From Siphonodentalium dalli (lineage: Eukaryota > Mollusca > Scaphopoda > Gadilida > Siphonodentaliidae): 64,000 nucleotides of DNA. The translations under genes and the position numbers were made by a program. The notes below the pieces were generated by a model. It saw only the letters and a program-made list of their open reading frames with translations, ran no database searches and was not told the DNA's origin. The stretch is taken from positions 127,337,605-127,401,604 of the forward strand of contig CP136064.1 of assembly GCA_032622095.1 (NCBI GenBank), given 5' to 3'. Positions 11,584 through 52,072 of the stretch are shown here, piece by piece (the first letter of the stretch is position 1; each line of letters starts with the position of its first letter).

Positions 11584-12983
11584 GTAAGGTTTTGCTTAAC
11601 TTTAACTTTTATGCATTGAATTTATTTTAAAATATTAATTGATATGTTCAAGATCTCTTACTAAACTAATTGACGATCAGTTTTATTTAAAACGAACGGT
11701 CCTTTTCTTGCTATTCTTGTTATATTCTATTTCGACGATGTCTGTGTGTGTGAGTGTGACCGAGGTAGCGAAATATTTTTCTGAAAAATTACTTGTCAAT
11801 CTCATTTCGAGGAAAGCTGGACAAGGGTGCATAGAACAATTTAAAATCTTGCATTTTGTGTTGGTATAGTATAATAGTATTCTGTGTTTTGAACAACAGT
11901 CTCGGACGTCACCTTGCAGTAATTTGCGGGCACGACCTTGAGTATATCATTTCCAACGCGTGATACTATCATCTAAGGTGAAGGTCACAAAATCGGTACG
12001 ACTTGCATTTCTGCACTGCTAATGCTATACATCACTGTATACATTACAAATCGAAGCAATAACTACTAGTATACACTATTTCTGTTGGTATTTCAAAAAC
12101 AAATTTTTGTTTTGTATACAACATTTTAACCATTTTGAAGTTTTAGAAACCTTTAGTTTAATCCCGGGCTATTAATATTATTTAAGTATATAATTTACTG
12201 TATTATATTGTATTTATAATTAAAATTTACATCATTTAATGATTTATAAAAAAAACTATATAAAAGTGTAGTACTACTACTAGTACAGTAGTAGGTGTTT
12301 ACCTCCCAGCAGATGTCGCTTGTCAGCTGACTTCCGGTATTCTAAAAAAGGCAATCTCACCATGCGTGACCATGGACATGGAGCTGGTTGTTTGATTCTA
12401 TTGAATGACATGCTTTTGGATCTTTCGAGATGTGTTTTGATTTCACGCTAAAAATAAAGGCGATTAAATAAGCTTCAGTGCTCAAATAAACCGCCACGAT
12501 CAAATAGAATTTGATTAAAGAAATTTTCAAAAATTATTCGGACACATATATAGGAGATATACATGTAGCATAGTAGCAATATGCTGCAATGTTATATTTT
12601 ATGCCTCCGAAACATGCCGAGCATTGCTCTTTGAACATGCTTGGGACTATACAACACACCAGGCACAGTTCAGTCCCAACCAACTGTGGATAAAAACTTT
12701 TATGTTTTAGACAGAACAAAAAATAATTTAATACCTGCAATGCTGTAACTGTCCGGAACAATCCGGAATTAGAGTAGTAACTTTACAAAAATTATAGCGG
12801 CTATAAATAGTCAATTTAATATGGTAAGGGTGTTAATTCACTAATGTATGAGTGCGCGGGATCGGATGGGTTGTTAGGACGATTTGTTGATTCCTGCTGG
12901 TTCTCCACCCAGTGCCTCACATATACATGTACATGTATAAGAGGATACCATGGTCCAATATGAATAATATTTACCTTGACCTT
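11584..12983. other. probable 5' UTR intron, no gene seen
   Basis: AT-rich sequence. A C homopolymer precedes it at about 11287-11303. No exon or recognisable repeat could be supported. Confidence 0.4.
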
Positions 12984-13075
12984 GTATGTCAGTGCATTCT
13001 CTTATAATGTGAGGCTCCCTACTGGTATGGGAGAATTGAATATATAAGAGAATGTCTTGGCACAGGATCTTTAAT
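12984..13075. repeat. palindromic CATTCTCTTATA hairpin element, copy 1
   Basis: CAGTGCATTCTCTTATA on the left pairs with TATATAAGAGAATG on the right. It is followed by GGCACAGGATCTTTAATG. The same hairpin occurs twice in the GAPDH 3' UTR (50371-50438 and 50467-50535), and as a half-copy at 52988-53030. Confidence 0.75.
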
Positions 13076-13594
13076 GATGCAGTGATCATCTAGTGGTCAT
13101 CCTAAAGATCCATATGAAGTTTAATGACAATCAGAGAAAGGATGTCTGATTGTCTGTCTTCTGTAGGGAGTGCCATTTGGAAGGATTTAATAGTCCTACA
13201 AAGAGTAAAATTAAATATTGCAGTTGGCCATGTTTTCCAATGAATTTTGAACAAATTTGATGGCTCCCATTCTACTAGTAGTGGCAGGCCTTAAAATCCA
13301 TAAAATTTTGCGAGAATCAAAACAGCAGTTCTACTAGTACAGGGAATCAAGACTTTTTTAAGAGAATCAAAATGAGAATCCTGATACTGATTCACGTTAG
13401 AATTTAAACCCTGTACTGTAGTGATCATCCAAAAGTTCCATATGAAGTTTGGTGATGATCGGTTGAGGGATGTGGTCTGTAGGATGTGCCAAAGGATTTA
13501 CTAGTAGTCATGCAAAGAGTAAATTCCAAGATGAGTTAGATGACTGCTGCCAGGTGGCCATGTTTTTCATTGATTATTTTTCAAATTTGAGATA

Positions 13595-14035
13595 CCCCGC
13601 TGAACAAAACAAGTGTCCACTGCCACCGCGGTGTACTTGCCGTTCGGCCGCGGTGTCACTTTGTGTAACCGCGGTTGAGCACCGCGGTCAAACGGCAAGT
13701 ACACTGCGGCCGAACAGCAAGTACACCGCGGCCGAACGGCAAGTACACCGCGGCCGAACGGCAAGTACACCGCGGCCGAACTGCAAGTACACCGCGGCCG
13801 AACTGCAAGTACACACCGGCCGAAACTGCAACTACACCGCAGCCGAACTGCAACTACACCGCGGCCGAACGGCAACTACACCGCGGCCGAACGGCAACTA
13901 CACCGCGGCCGAACGGCAACTACACCGCAGCCGAACTGCAGTCAGCCGGTGGAGCCGCGGTGTAGTTGCAGTTCGACCGCGGTGGCAACGCAAACCGCAC
14001 CGCGGTTAAGTGGACACTTGTTTTGTCCAGCGGGG
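13595..14035. mobile_element. TA-flanked foldback element with CpG-rich 22-bp internal array
   Basis: The ends CCCCGCTG(A/G)ACAAAACAAG form inverted repeats of about 27 bp with one mismatch, and are flanked by TA at 13593-13594 and 14036-14037. The core (about 13620-13975) is a 22-bp tandem array of GCAAGTACACCGCGGCCGAACG type, inverted near both ends. Because 22 is not divisible by 3, all three frames read through it, so the long open frames are an artefact. It sits inside repeat copy H1, whose sequence continues on both sides (GGAGC-TA-TCTCAAATTT on the minus strand). Confidence 0.88.
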
Positions 14036-14212
14036 TAGCTCCTATCTAGAGGTGATCCTAAATATGCCTGTACTAGTAAGTTTTCAAAACAATTCTCAAA
14101 TAAATGCGGGCTGCAGGGTGTGCCGATAGTCAAGGATTAAAATTTTAATTCCAAGATGGCTGCAGGCAGCCATGTTTTATCACAAGTTTCGGAAAAAATT
14201 TATGGCTCCAAT

Positions 14213-14529
14213 CAGGGAAGAATCCAGAGATTTTTTGGGGACACCTGTTCTGTATTTGAGCATGTCCCCGACTCCCCATATTAATTGGGAATTTGGGATG
14301 TTAAAATATTCAGTACTGGACACTTGATTGTGCAAATAAAGGCTCTATATAATAGACTATATCATCTGCAAGTTGATGATTTGCATTACATGTTGTTGAA
14401 TTCCTTGAAAATATGGAAAATCCAACTTGAATAAATACTATCCACTTGGAATTTGGGGACATTTGGGTCCACCGAGTTTGGGCGCCCAAACCTGTAACAG
14501 GTATCAAAACAGCCCTGGATCCGTCTCTG
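14213..14529. mobile_element. small hAT-like element
   Basis: The ends CAGGGAAGAATCCAGAG and (inverted) CAGAGACGGATCCAGGG match at 13 of 17 positions. Flanking octamers GCTCCAAT (14205-14212) and GCTCAAAT (14530-14537) match at 7 of 8. It is inserted in repeat copy H1. Confidence 0.65.
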
Positions 14530-15624
14530 GCTCAAATCTATCTAGATGTCACCTTGAAGATCCATAAAAAGTTTGGTGATGATTGGATGACTGTAGGGTA
14601 TGCTGAGGGATTTAGTCATACAAAGAGCAAAATGATTTATCCAAGATGGCTGCTGGTGGCCATGTTTATGGCCAAATGACCCTAAAATGACTCGTTCCCA
14701 TCTACATGTCAATGTCAACAGCCATGACAAATTTCGTAATGATCCGACCAAAGGTACGACCGGTAGCCTGTGGATTTAGTCATGCAAAGAGTAAACTTCA
14801 AGATGGCTGCCGGCAGCCATGTTTTATGGCCAAATGACCCCAAAATGAATCGTTCCCATCTACATGTCGATGGTAACTGCCAAATATGGTGATTCCTAGT
14901 TAGCTGAACTTTGTAAAGTTTGAGCTATTGCCATGGCTTGGTATATGTTGTCCGTGTGTGCGTGTGTGAGGTGTCAACAATACAGGCTACAGGTCTGATC
15001 ATCATGAAATTTGTCATGGCTGTTGACATTGACATGTAGATGGGAAACGAGTCATTTTGGGGTCATTCGACCATAAAACATGGCTGCCAGTGGCCATCTT
15101 GTATTTCAAAATTCAATCCATTAGCACGGGCTACAGGTCGTACTGTTCGTCTGATCATCATGAAATTTGTCACAGATGTTAATATTGACATGTAGATATG
15201 GGAACGAGTAATTTTGGGGTTGTTCGGTCAGAAAACATGGCTGCTTGTAGCCATCTTGGATTTTACTCTTTGCAAGTTTGCATGACTAAATCCTTTCACA
15301 CGGGCTACAGCTTGTAGCCTCGTACCTATGGTCAGATCATCATGTAATTTGTGATGGATGTTAACAATGACATGTAGATGGGAACGAGTCATTTTTAGTT
15401 CATTCGACCAAAAAAACATGCCCGCAAGCAGCCATCTTGGATTTTACTCTTTGCATGACTAAATCCTTTGGCACGGCCACAGGTCGTACCTTTGGTCGGA
15501 TCATTGTGAAATTTGTCATGACTGTTGACATTGACATTTAGATGGGAACAAGTCATTTTGGGGTCATTCGGCATAAAAACGTGGCCGCCAGTGGCCATCT
15601 TGGATTTCAAAATTCAACCCATTA

Positions 15625-16310
15625 GGCCTTTTAAAAAAAAGACATTTGTTTCCGCTATTAAACAAGCTGGAAAAAATTAGGGTAGGTAGTTAGGCTTAAC
15701 TTTTATTTTTTGTTAACTTTTTTTTTTCAGTACCTTTAAAAATAACTGTAGCTGAGGAAGGTTTGGGAGGGGGTGACCCCCTGCTGATGGTGGGGGTTCT
15801 CCCTCTGGAAAAAAATTGAAAATCCATTGCATTTAGAGCTAATCTAGGGCTCTTTGAGTCAGTATTTTAAATTTTACTGAGAGGTCAATTTGATCAAGTT
15901 TCTCAAGCATAACTTTGGAATTTTTTTATATATGTATGGATTTGAAATGCTTATAAGTTATTGTCAGATATCTTTTGGTTCAATGGATTATGCTTATCCT
16001 GCTTGAAATGAGACTTATCACTCTAATTCATATAATAGGCTATTTTATAAAATTCAAGTGAGACACATATACATAATATATATACAGTATAGTACAGAAA
16101 CAATGTCTATTAAGTTAGTAATTACTATTTATAATACTATTCTCTATGTTAATTTTTCATTTGGTATTATGAGATCCCACCTGATAACCAGGTTGATTTG
16201 GTCAAATTGTTAATGTTCCTGTACCGGTACTGTATTTGATTGAAATACTGAAGTCTGAAGGCTGAATGATAACAAACCTGAACTGAACAAACGTCTTCTT
16301 TTTTTAGGCC
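15625..16310. mobile_element. PIF/Harbinger-like non-autonomous element
   Basis: Ends GGCCTTTTAAAAAAAAGAC and (inverted) GGCCTAAAAAAAGAAGACG are flanked by TTA at 15622-15624 and 16311-16313. The empty site CCATTAGCACGGG is seen in sister repeats near 15120 and 53297, which proves the boundaries. A three-base TTA/TAA duplication with GGCC-starting TIRs is typical of PIF/Harbinger. No transposase is visible. Confidence 0.85.
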
Positions 16311-17438
16311 TTAGCACGGGCTACAGGTCGTACTGTTCGCCTGATCTGACATGAAATATCCATGGATGTTAATGTTGACATGTAGATGGGAACGAGTAAT
16401 TTTAGGGTCTTTCGGCCAGAAAACATGGCCGCTGGCAGCCATGTTGGATTTTACTCTTTGCATGACTAAATCATTTGGCATGGGCTACAGCCCACTTCCC
16501 TCATCTGATTAGGCCAAAAAAAATATATATTGTATGTTTCCGCTAACGTTAGGGGAATTTTTTTGTACGGTATTTATTTGATTTTGATATTTTTTATCCA
16601 GCTGCAGAAATATTGAATTACCTCGACCGAAGTGACATTAAATGCTCACTTGTGTTGTGGGGAAAGTATTACTTGATAAACACAGTTGAAATATACATTA
16701 AGATTTGATGAAAGATCAAACTTACTTCATGCTTAAGTACGTTTTTTATTATTTACATACCACATTTTCATAAATTTGGCTATAAACTCGGTACGAAATT
16801 GATGTCACTAACTTTTTATAAGAATTTTACCCAATATACCGTACTTGTATTGTGATGACTACATCCCATTGATTGGACTCATTGGAGGTAGCCAGTACAC
16901 CCAACCTAGCATGCCTGTTTTTTGGAAGCAGTAGCTGTACGGCCTGTACCCCTAACATATGTGGTGATAACCTCTATACATGTACGGTATATTAATACAG
17001 ATACACACCCACCATGTCTGTTGATAGTGTTCCTACCGGTACTCTCGGGCTCCAAATAAAAGTTCAGGCCCAAATAATAGTGCAGGGGAAAAATTCCATT
17101 GAAAGTTAACTCTTTCGCTGCCGAACGCGGATAAATGCGAACTTCGAAGACGCTGCCAATCGCGCATTTTTGCGAATTTGGTATGTAGTCTAGTAATGTA
17201 TGGGATATAACTCTAATCTTTCCGGCATGTTTGACAGTGTACAATGTATTTATCTGTAGTACTGTTGCGCACGAACAATTTAAAGCGACAATGTCCTCAA
17301 GGTCATGCTATTTCTGACGTTATGGGAGTACAGTCAGAGCCGGAATATTGCATCATTGTTGTTAGCACGTGGTTATCAGTCGAAAATGGCTGCTCGCAAA
17401 AGACTCGGGACTGAAGAAGTTATTGTTATTACCTCTAT

Positions 17439-17900
17439 ACTCTAATGATCGAGGGGCGCCTGTGGCGCATAAGATACTTATACCTATTATTTATGTGGGC
17501 AGTAGCCTCTATAGGGGCGCCTGCGGTGCATAAGATACTATGGGTGGCGGGATGGGGTGGTGGGTGGGTAACTAACCTCTATACTCTAATGATCGAGGGG
17601 CGCCTGCAGCGCATAAGATACTTATACCTATTATTTATGTGGCAGTAGCCTCTATGGGGGCGCCTGCGGCGCATAAGATACTATGTGTAGCGGGATGGGG
17701 AGGTGGGTGTTTAACTAACCTCTACACTCTAATGATCGAGGGGCGCCTGCGGCGCATAAGATACTTATACCCCGGTACCTATTATTTATGTGTGCAGTAG
17801 CCTGCGGCGCATAAAATACTATGGGTGGCGTGTGGGTAACTAACCTCTATACTCTAATGATCGAGGGGCGCTTGTGGCGCATAAGATACTTTATATACCT
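17439..17900 (+). repeat. tandem array, units about 126-146 bp
   Basis: CTCTAATGATCGAGGGGCGC recurs at about 17439, 17585, 17725 and 17851. Each occurrence is followed by GCATAAGATACTTATA and a diverged half-unit. Confidence 0.85.
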
Positions 17901-18068
17901 ATTATTTATAATACACCTTTACTGGTTTTGAACAACCCTTGTCTATTGTATCGTTTTCCAGTGGTGATAACAGGCAACTAAATTAATTATGCTGGGGAGT
18001 TGACCATGCGTACGCCCGCGTGACCCGTATAATTCACATAAATCATCGTAAAACCCAATTTTCCTGAA

Positions 18069-18500
18069 ATTCAAGATGGCCGTCAAGATCACGTGACTTA
18101 TAAGGGGCGGAGCAGGGTCATATGTCCCCCTGCAGGTATATATACATATGGGTATGGTTATATATATATATATATATCTATATTTGGAATTGAACCTATC
18201 AGGAAATATTCAAGCAACAAAAGCACGAACTCAACAAAGTGCGCCATTGTATCCCATTTTGCTACAAATAGGTGACAACTTGCTTAAATCCAAGATGGAC
18301 ACCAAGGTCACGTGACCTATTTTATGTCCAAAGTGGGTTCATATAGGTTACTTCCGTGTACCTTACTGTTTGTACATCGTATAATTGGGTTGAAAATGAG
18401 AAAACAAACAACACACCCATTCATACCCACACAAACTGTACATATACCGGCAAATAGCCACTAATCCAAGATGGCCGCCAATGTCACGTGACCTTGGTGG
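18069..18500 (+). repeat. three diverged units with AAGATGGC and TCACGTGAC
   Basis: CAAGATGG(C/A)C followed 10-15 bp later by TCACGTGAC occurs at about 18072, 18291 and 18469. TCACGTGAC is a palindromic E-box and AAGATGGC resembles a YY1 site. Whether anything binds is unknown. Confidence 0.6.
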
Positions 18501-18854
18501 GCGTGTCCACGGTGGCATACGACAGGGTATACCTATGTCTATATACATGTGAAGTTTCAACTAATTCTATTAGAAACTGCTTGAGATATTAAAATCATAT
18601 AATGTATTACCCATATATATATACCTGAAATACATGGATATATGTCCCGGTACAGGATGCGTGGCACTGGGGGGTACGTCTGTGGTGGCAGGTGGCAGCG
18701 AAAGAGTTATTAACAGTGCAGACCCAAATAATAGCACAGGGGAAACTCTGAGCAAAACATCAACTATAGTTAAAAAAATATTTTTATAGTACATGTGGGT
18801 CAAGCATAGGAATCAACATAGTATGTGTCATGTGGTGTTTTATTCAATATTTAA

Positions 18855-19296
18855 AGGTACTCAACCCGTAAAGAGGGTCCTATATTACTATTTCTTTGGC
18901 TTTGGGGGTAAAAAATATTTGATTCGAGTCGAGGAACCCATCAAACAAAGCTCAGAGTCATTAGATATTGATTTTTGAAAATTCTTATGTTCTCGAGATG
19001 AGTACTAGTACTTATAACTGCCGTCAATTTGGTAACATGCTCGAGATTTTACGCCAAAATTCTATTCAAACAGACAAGGATGGATAACTCTATAATCAAG
19101 TGGGTAATAATAACGAATTTTTTACTATCTTCTGGGCCAGAAAGAATTCCCGATAATGAAAAATAATAGATTTCTAAAATCGATATCTAACAAATCTGAG
19201 CTTTGATGGGTGACTTCCTCGACTCGAATCAAATATTTTTGACCCCCGAAGCCATTGAAATAGTAATTGAGAGGAGTTTTATCGGGTTGAGTACCT
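18855..19296. mobile_element. TTAA-flanked long-TIR element, copy B
   Basis: TTAA lies at 18851-18854 and 19297-19300. The terminal inverted repeat is AGGTACTCAACCCG, extended to about 170 bp of diverged inverted arms. It is closely related to 10544-11027 and nested in the Harbinger-like element at 16512-19827. Confidence 0.85.
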
Positions 19297-20159
19297 TTAA
19301 ATGTTCACATGTATGCCATATACTTGAATATGTACATGCATAAAGTTATAAGCTCATCAATTTGGTTTCAGAATCATATAGAAATCTTGAGTTTTTGCTG
19401 ATTTCAATTTTCATAGCCTCAAAATTAATAAACTTGCAGACCCAAATAAACACTGTGCAGGGGGGGGGGGGGGGGGGAATTTTCCAAGAAAATAATAAAT
19501 GTGCATGTAAGCAGGCATAAGATACACTCTCACGAAATTAAAATTGCAAAAATCATGCCCATCAATCCACAACCCATCACACCTGGGGCTTTTGAGACAA
19601 CTGTCACTTCATGGTCACTTTTCACAGGGATATGTTAGAAACCATGTGTTTTGCACACCAATGATCATCAATATTTATGAGCATTAGTGGTAAAAACAGT
19701 AAAATAAAACATTTTATTTTTAGAAAATTTTGACTTTTTCTCAAAATATCAATAAAAAGTTTAGGGTCGGCAGGTTATTTTTAGGGTCGGTCGATGTGCG
19801 GAAACATAGCATCTTTTTTTTTTGGCCTTATCACCAGACTTTAAAATCATTGGAGAACAAAGCCGCCAGCAACCATCTTGGATTTTACTTTATATATCTC
19901 TTCATGTTGATAATCTGGTATTACTTAGACATTTTAACTTTCCGCATTCCTAATTGCTCCGCTGACTGTAACACATGAAATGATTCCCTTTCCAAGTTGA
20001 GCTACAGAGTCATTGACACTTTCATTGTTGATGGCGATACTTTTCATTGTCTTACATTCTGAAATTTAATTTGCGATCACCACCAATCGTATAGGGAGAC
20101 ATGACCTCTCGTAGCAGCAACTTCACATGTGCTATTTCTGGAAGAAGTCAGTGGAATTT

Positions 20160-20335
20160 TTGACAGGCTGTCAAATATTCCAGGTGGTGAAAAATGAGAT
20201 TTCAAAATTCAAAATCTGATTACTCAGAGCTTTGATGGTGGGTTCCTCGACTCAGTTTAAATATTTCTCACCAGAAGCCAAACAAATAATTTAGAGGCAT
20301 TAAATCGGATTATGTATCTTAAAAATTTGTGGTTG
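20160..20335. repeat. diverged half of the TTAA long-TIR family beside the GAPDH start exon
   Basis: CAAATATTCCAGGTGGT and GGGTTCCTCGACTC match, in inverse orientation, the fragment at 11036-11160. The element ends within about 15 bp of the acceptor at 20349. Confidence 0.6.
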
Positions 20336-20371
20336 ATTTCTGCTTTCAGAAATTAAACATTAAACAGAACC

Positions 20372-50197
<29,826 letters not shown>

Positions 50198-50322
50198 ACA
50201 TCATAATTACAACTAGATATTGTCCAATTGTGATGTTTGAAATCATGGGTGTCAGTTTAACAGTATTTATTGTTGATAATCTTTATTTTGAAAACGGATA
50301 TTGTTGCTTTTTGCTATTTTAA

Positions 50323-50581
50323 CCTTTCATGACTGGTGCTTCTGGAATTTTTGTTTTGCGTAAACTCTGTGCCAATGCATTCTCTTATATATGCAAGTCG
50401 CCCAAAGGGCACCTCGAATATATAAGAGAATGCATTGGCCTACTAATATTTACTTTGACATTGCAAGCCAGTGCATTCTCTTATATATGCAAGGCTCCCT
50501 ATGGGAGACTCGCATATATAAGAGAATGCTCTGGCACAGGGTCTTTAATGCTGCACCATCACAGTTCCTGTCATGAAAGGG
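50323..50581. mobile_element. TTAA-flanked MITE with two hairpins in the GAPDH 3' UTR
   Basis: The ends CCTTTCATGACTGG and (inverted) CCCTTTCATGACAGG are flanked by TTAA at 50319-50322 and 50582-50585. Inside, GCCAATGCATTCTCTTATAT pairs with its complement (50371-50438), and a second hairpin of the same sequence follows (50467-50535). If the poly(A) site at 51072 is used, both hairpins are in the mature mRNA. Confidence 0.85.
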
Positions 50582-51071
50582 TTAATGGCAATTGTAAAGT
50601 ATGAATGATAATACTCACGCGATCCCTATATCTGTATTATATATGTTGAAAACATGAGTTTATTTGTTTTTGTTTCACAATAGGAAATACTTTAAACTTT
50701 CACTCATTTCATAGTTTCAGATGTTACTGTTGTGATAAGTTGTTTCGTTTTGATATTCCCGTAGTGTCTGAAATAATATCTTCAAAATCTCAGAGCCCGA
50801 GGTTAAAAAGTTCTCAAAAATTGTGATATGTTACAAAATAGTGCTAATAATGTCTAAATCTGTCAACTATTATTTATTGCACAACTTTCTTTACACAAAG
50901 ATAGTACATGGAGATTTCTATTGGCAATTTGGCTAGAAATGTTGTCGTCAGGCTCGGTCATAGTTACCGTTGTCTGTAGCAGTAGTCGCCGCTATTGCCC
51001 ACTGCTAGTCCCTTAGATCATAAAGGGTCAATACCAAATATGCTGTGATTTATACGTTGTATATAGTCATC

Positions 51072-51077
51072 AATAAA
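51072..51077 (+). terminator. GAPDH poly(A) signal
   Basis: AATAAA is the first canonical signal after the stop codon and is followed by GT-rich sequence (ATGGTACTTGTCTT). It implies a 3' UTR of about 0.9 kb. Confidence 0.6.
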
Positions 51078-51131
51078 CTTGTCCCCATGGTACTTGTCTT
51101 ATTGAATTCATTCTAAATGCCCTGCCTAACC

Positions 51132-52063
51132 TAGTCCAAGTCTTCTCGTACTAAAACTAGCTAAGATTTTGGGATGGAGATGCTAGTATTTAGTCAGAGT
51201 TCCAGGCCCATGCATTCCTATGACACGAGTTACGCCCAGGATCTGTGGCGGGAATCTGTGGTGTATTTTACTCGATTTACCTAACAAAGCAATATATGAT
51301 GCTATATACATCCTAAAGAGTGACATCTTATGGTCATAATGGTGTATAATAATCTAACTTTAATGTTAAATTACACATAGAATATTCCGGTTGATTGCCA
51401 CAAACATCGTTGTTTTTTCTGTTTGTTTACTTAACTGAAAGCTGAACTCAGGTTCCGAAGAACTTCGGCATTGTCCGGTGTTTGTTTTGGCCGAGACGAA
51501 TTTCGATACAAACAAAATGGCGGCCCCCATGATATTCTAATGCTCATTGTGTTTACACTGTTTTAAACTGTGAGATGGTTGTAATTCCCGTAATTTATTT
51601 AATGTATTACATTTATATCTTCAATATGTATTTAATCTATGTATTTATTTATTTATTGTCATGTATAATTACGATTACAATGGAGAATTCATCGTGCGTG
51701 GTTGATTGAAAATCTACGGAATATTTTCACCGGAAAATGCCGAACGCAGTTCGCAAGGTCAACTGAGTTCGCATACTTTAAAAAATATGTAAACACTGTG
51801 GCAAATGTTTCTTTTCACATTAAATTACCGCTTTCAATTCTCAACCGATGTGGGTTTCAGACCAAATAGCATGTCTTCTGCGGAAACTATACGTTTATTG
51901 TAGCAATTGTGATATTTTATTTCATATAATTGTGGTTTTATTTGAGCGGGTCACTAACGCTTAAGTCGTGTCATAGGAATGCATGGGCCTGGAACTCAGG
52001 ACTAAATACTAGCATCTCCATCCCAAAATCTTAGCTAGTTTTAGTACGAGAAGACTTGGACTA
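51132..52063. mobile_element. Mutator-like MITE with about 100-bp TIRs
   Basis: TAGTCCAAGTCTTCTCGTAC begins each inverted arm. The arms run about 100 bp with only a few differences. A perfect 9-bp duplication TGCCTAACC lies at 51123-51131 and 52064-52072. A 9-bp duplication with long TIRs is the Mutator/MULE signature. There is no transposase. It landed about 55 bp beyond the GAPDH poly(A) signal. Confidence 0.9.
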
Positions 52064-52072
52064 TGCCTAACC

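Larger units (their letters stand above)
13085..14899 (-). mobile_element. family H rolling-circle-like repeat, minus-strand copy (H1)
   Basis: Read on the minus strand this shows the family phrases CATCTTGGATTTTACTCTTTG-like, TCCGATCATCACCAAACTTC and GGGAACGAGTCATTTTGG, in 170-200-bp units. It is interrupted by the foldback element at 13595-14035 and by the hAT element at 14213-14529. It meets copy H2 head to head at about 14900. The 3' end is diverged. Confidence 0.7.
17110..18706. mobile_element. TTAA-like element with CTCTTTCGCTGCC ends
   Basis: CTCTTTCGCTGCC at 17110 and its complement GGCAGCGAAAGAG ending at 18706 are flanked by TTAA (17106-17109) and TTAT (18707-18710). It looks like a TTAA-duplicating element with one mutated flank. 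It lies within the Harbinger-like element at 16512-19827 and contains the two tandem arrays described next. Confidence 0.6.
16512..19827. mobile_element. PIF/Harbinger-like element, 3.3 kb, carrying nested repeats
   Basis: Ends GGCCAAAAAAAATATAT and (inverted) GGCCAAAAAAAAAAGATG share TATGTTTCCGC slightly further in. TTA lies at 16509-16511 and 19828-19830. The host repeat continues across the junction as TCATCTGA-TTA-TCACCAG, as in empty copies (TCATCCGATCATCACCAAAC). Inside are a TTAA-type element (17110-18706), tandem arrays and the TTAA element at 18855-19296. No intact transposase was recognised. Confidence 0.8.
14900..20025 (+). mobile_element. family H rolling-circle-like repeat, plus-strand copy (H2), twice interrupted
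   Basis: The 5' head is TAGCTGAACTTTGTAAAG-TTTGAGCTA, a self-complementary hairpin. The 3' end is AAGTTGAGCTACAG followed by the hairpin GTCATTGAC and CTTTCAT. The middle has 170-200-bp units with AACATGGCTGCC, CATCTTGGATTTTACTCTTTG-like and GACATGTAGATGGGAACGAG. Two TTA-flanked elements (15625-16310 and 16512-19827) split it; removing them restores the family sequence. Subterminal inverted repeats (AGCTCAACTT/AAGTTGAGCT) and a 3' hairpin suggest Helentron/pearl-type elements, by inference. Confidence 0.75.

Noticed and set aside
13470-14009. Long overlapping open frames on both strands rich in KYTAAERQVHRGRTAS-type repeats
   Set aside because: They are the three frames of a 22-bp tandem repeat inside a foldback element; no start context, no splice structure and no family resemblance.
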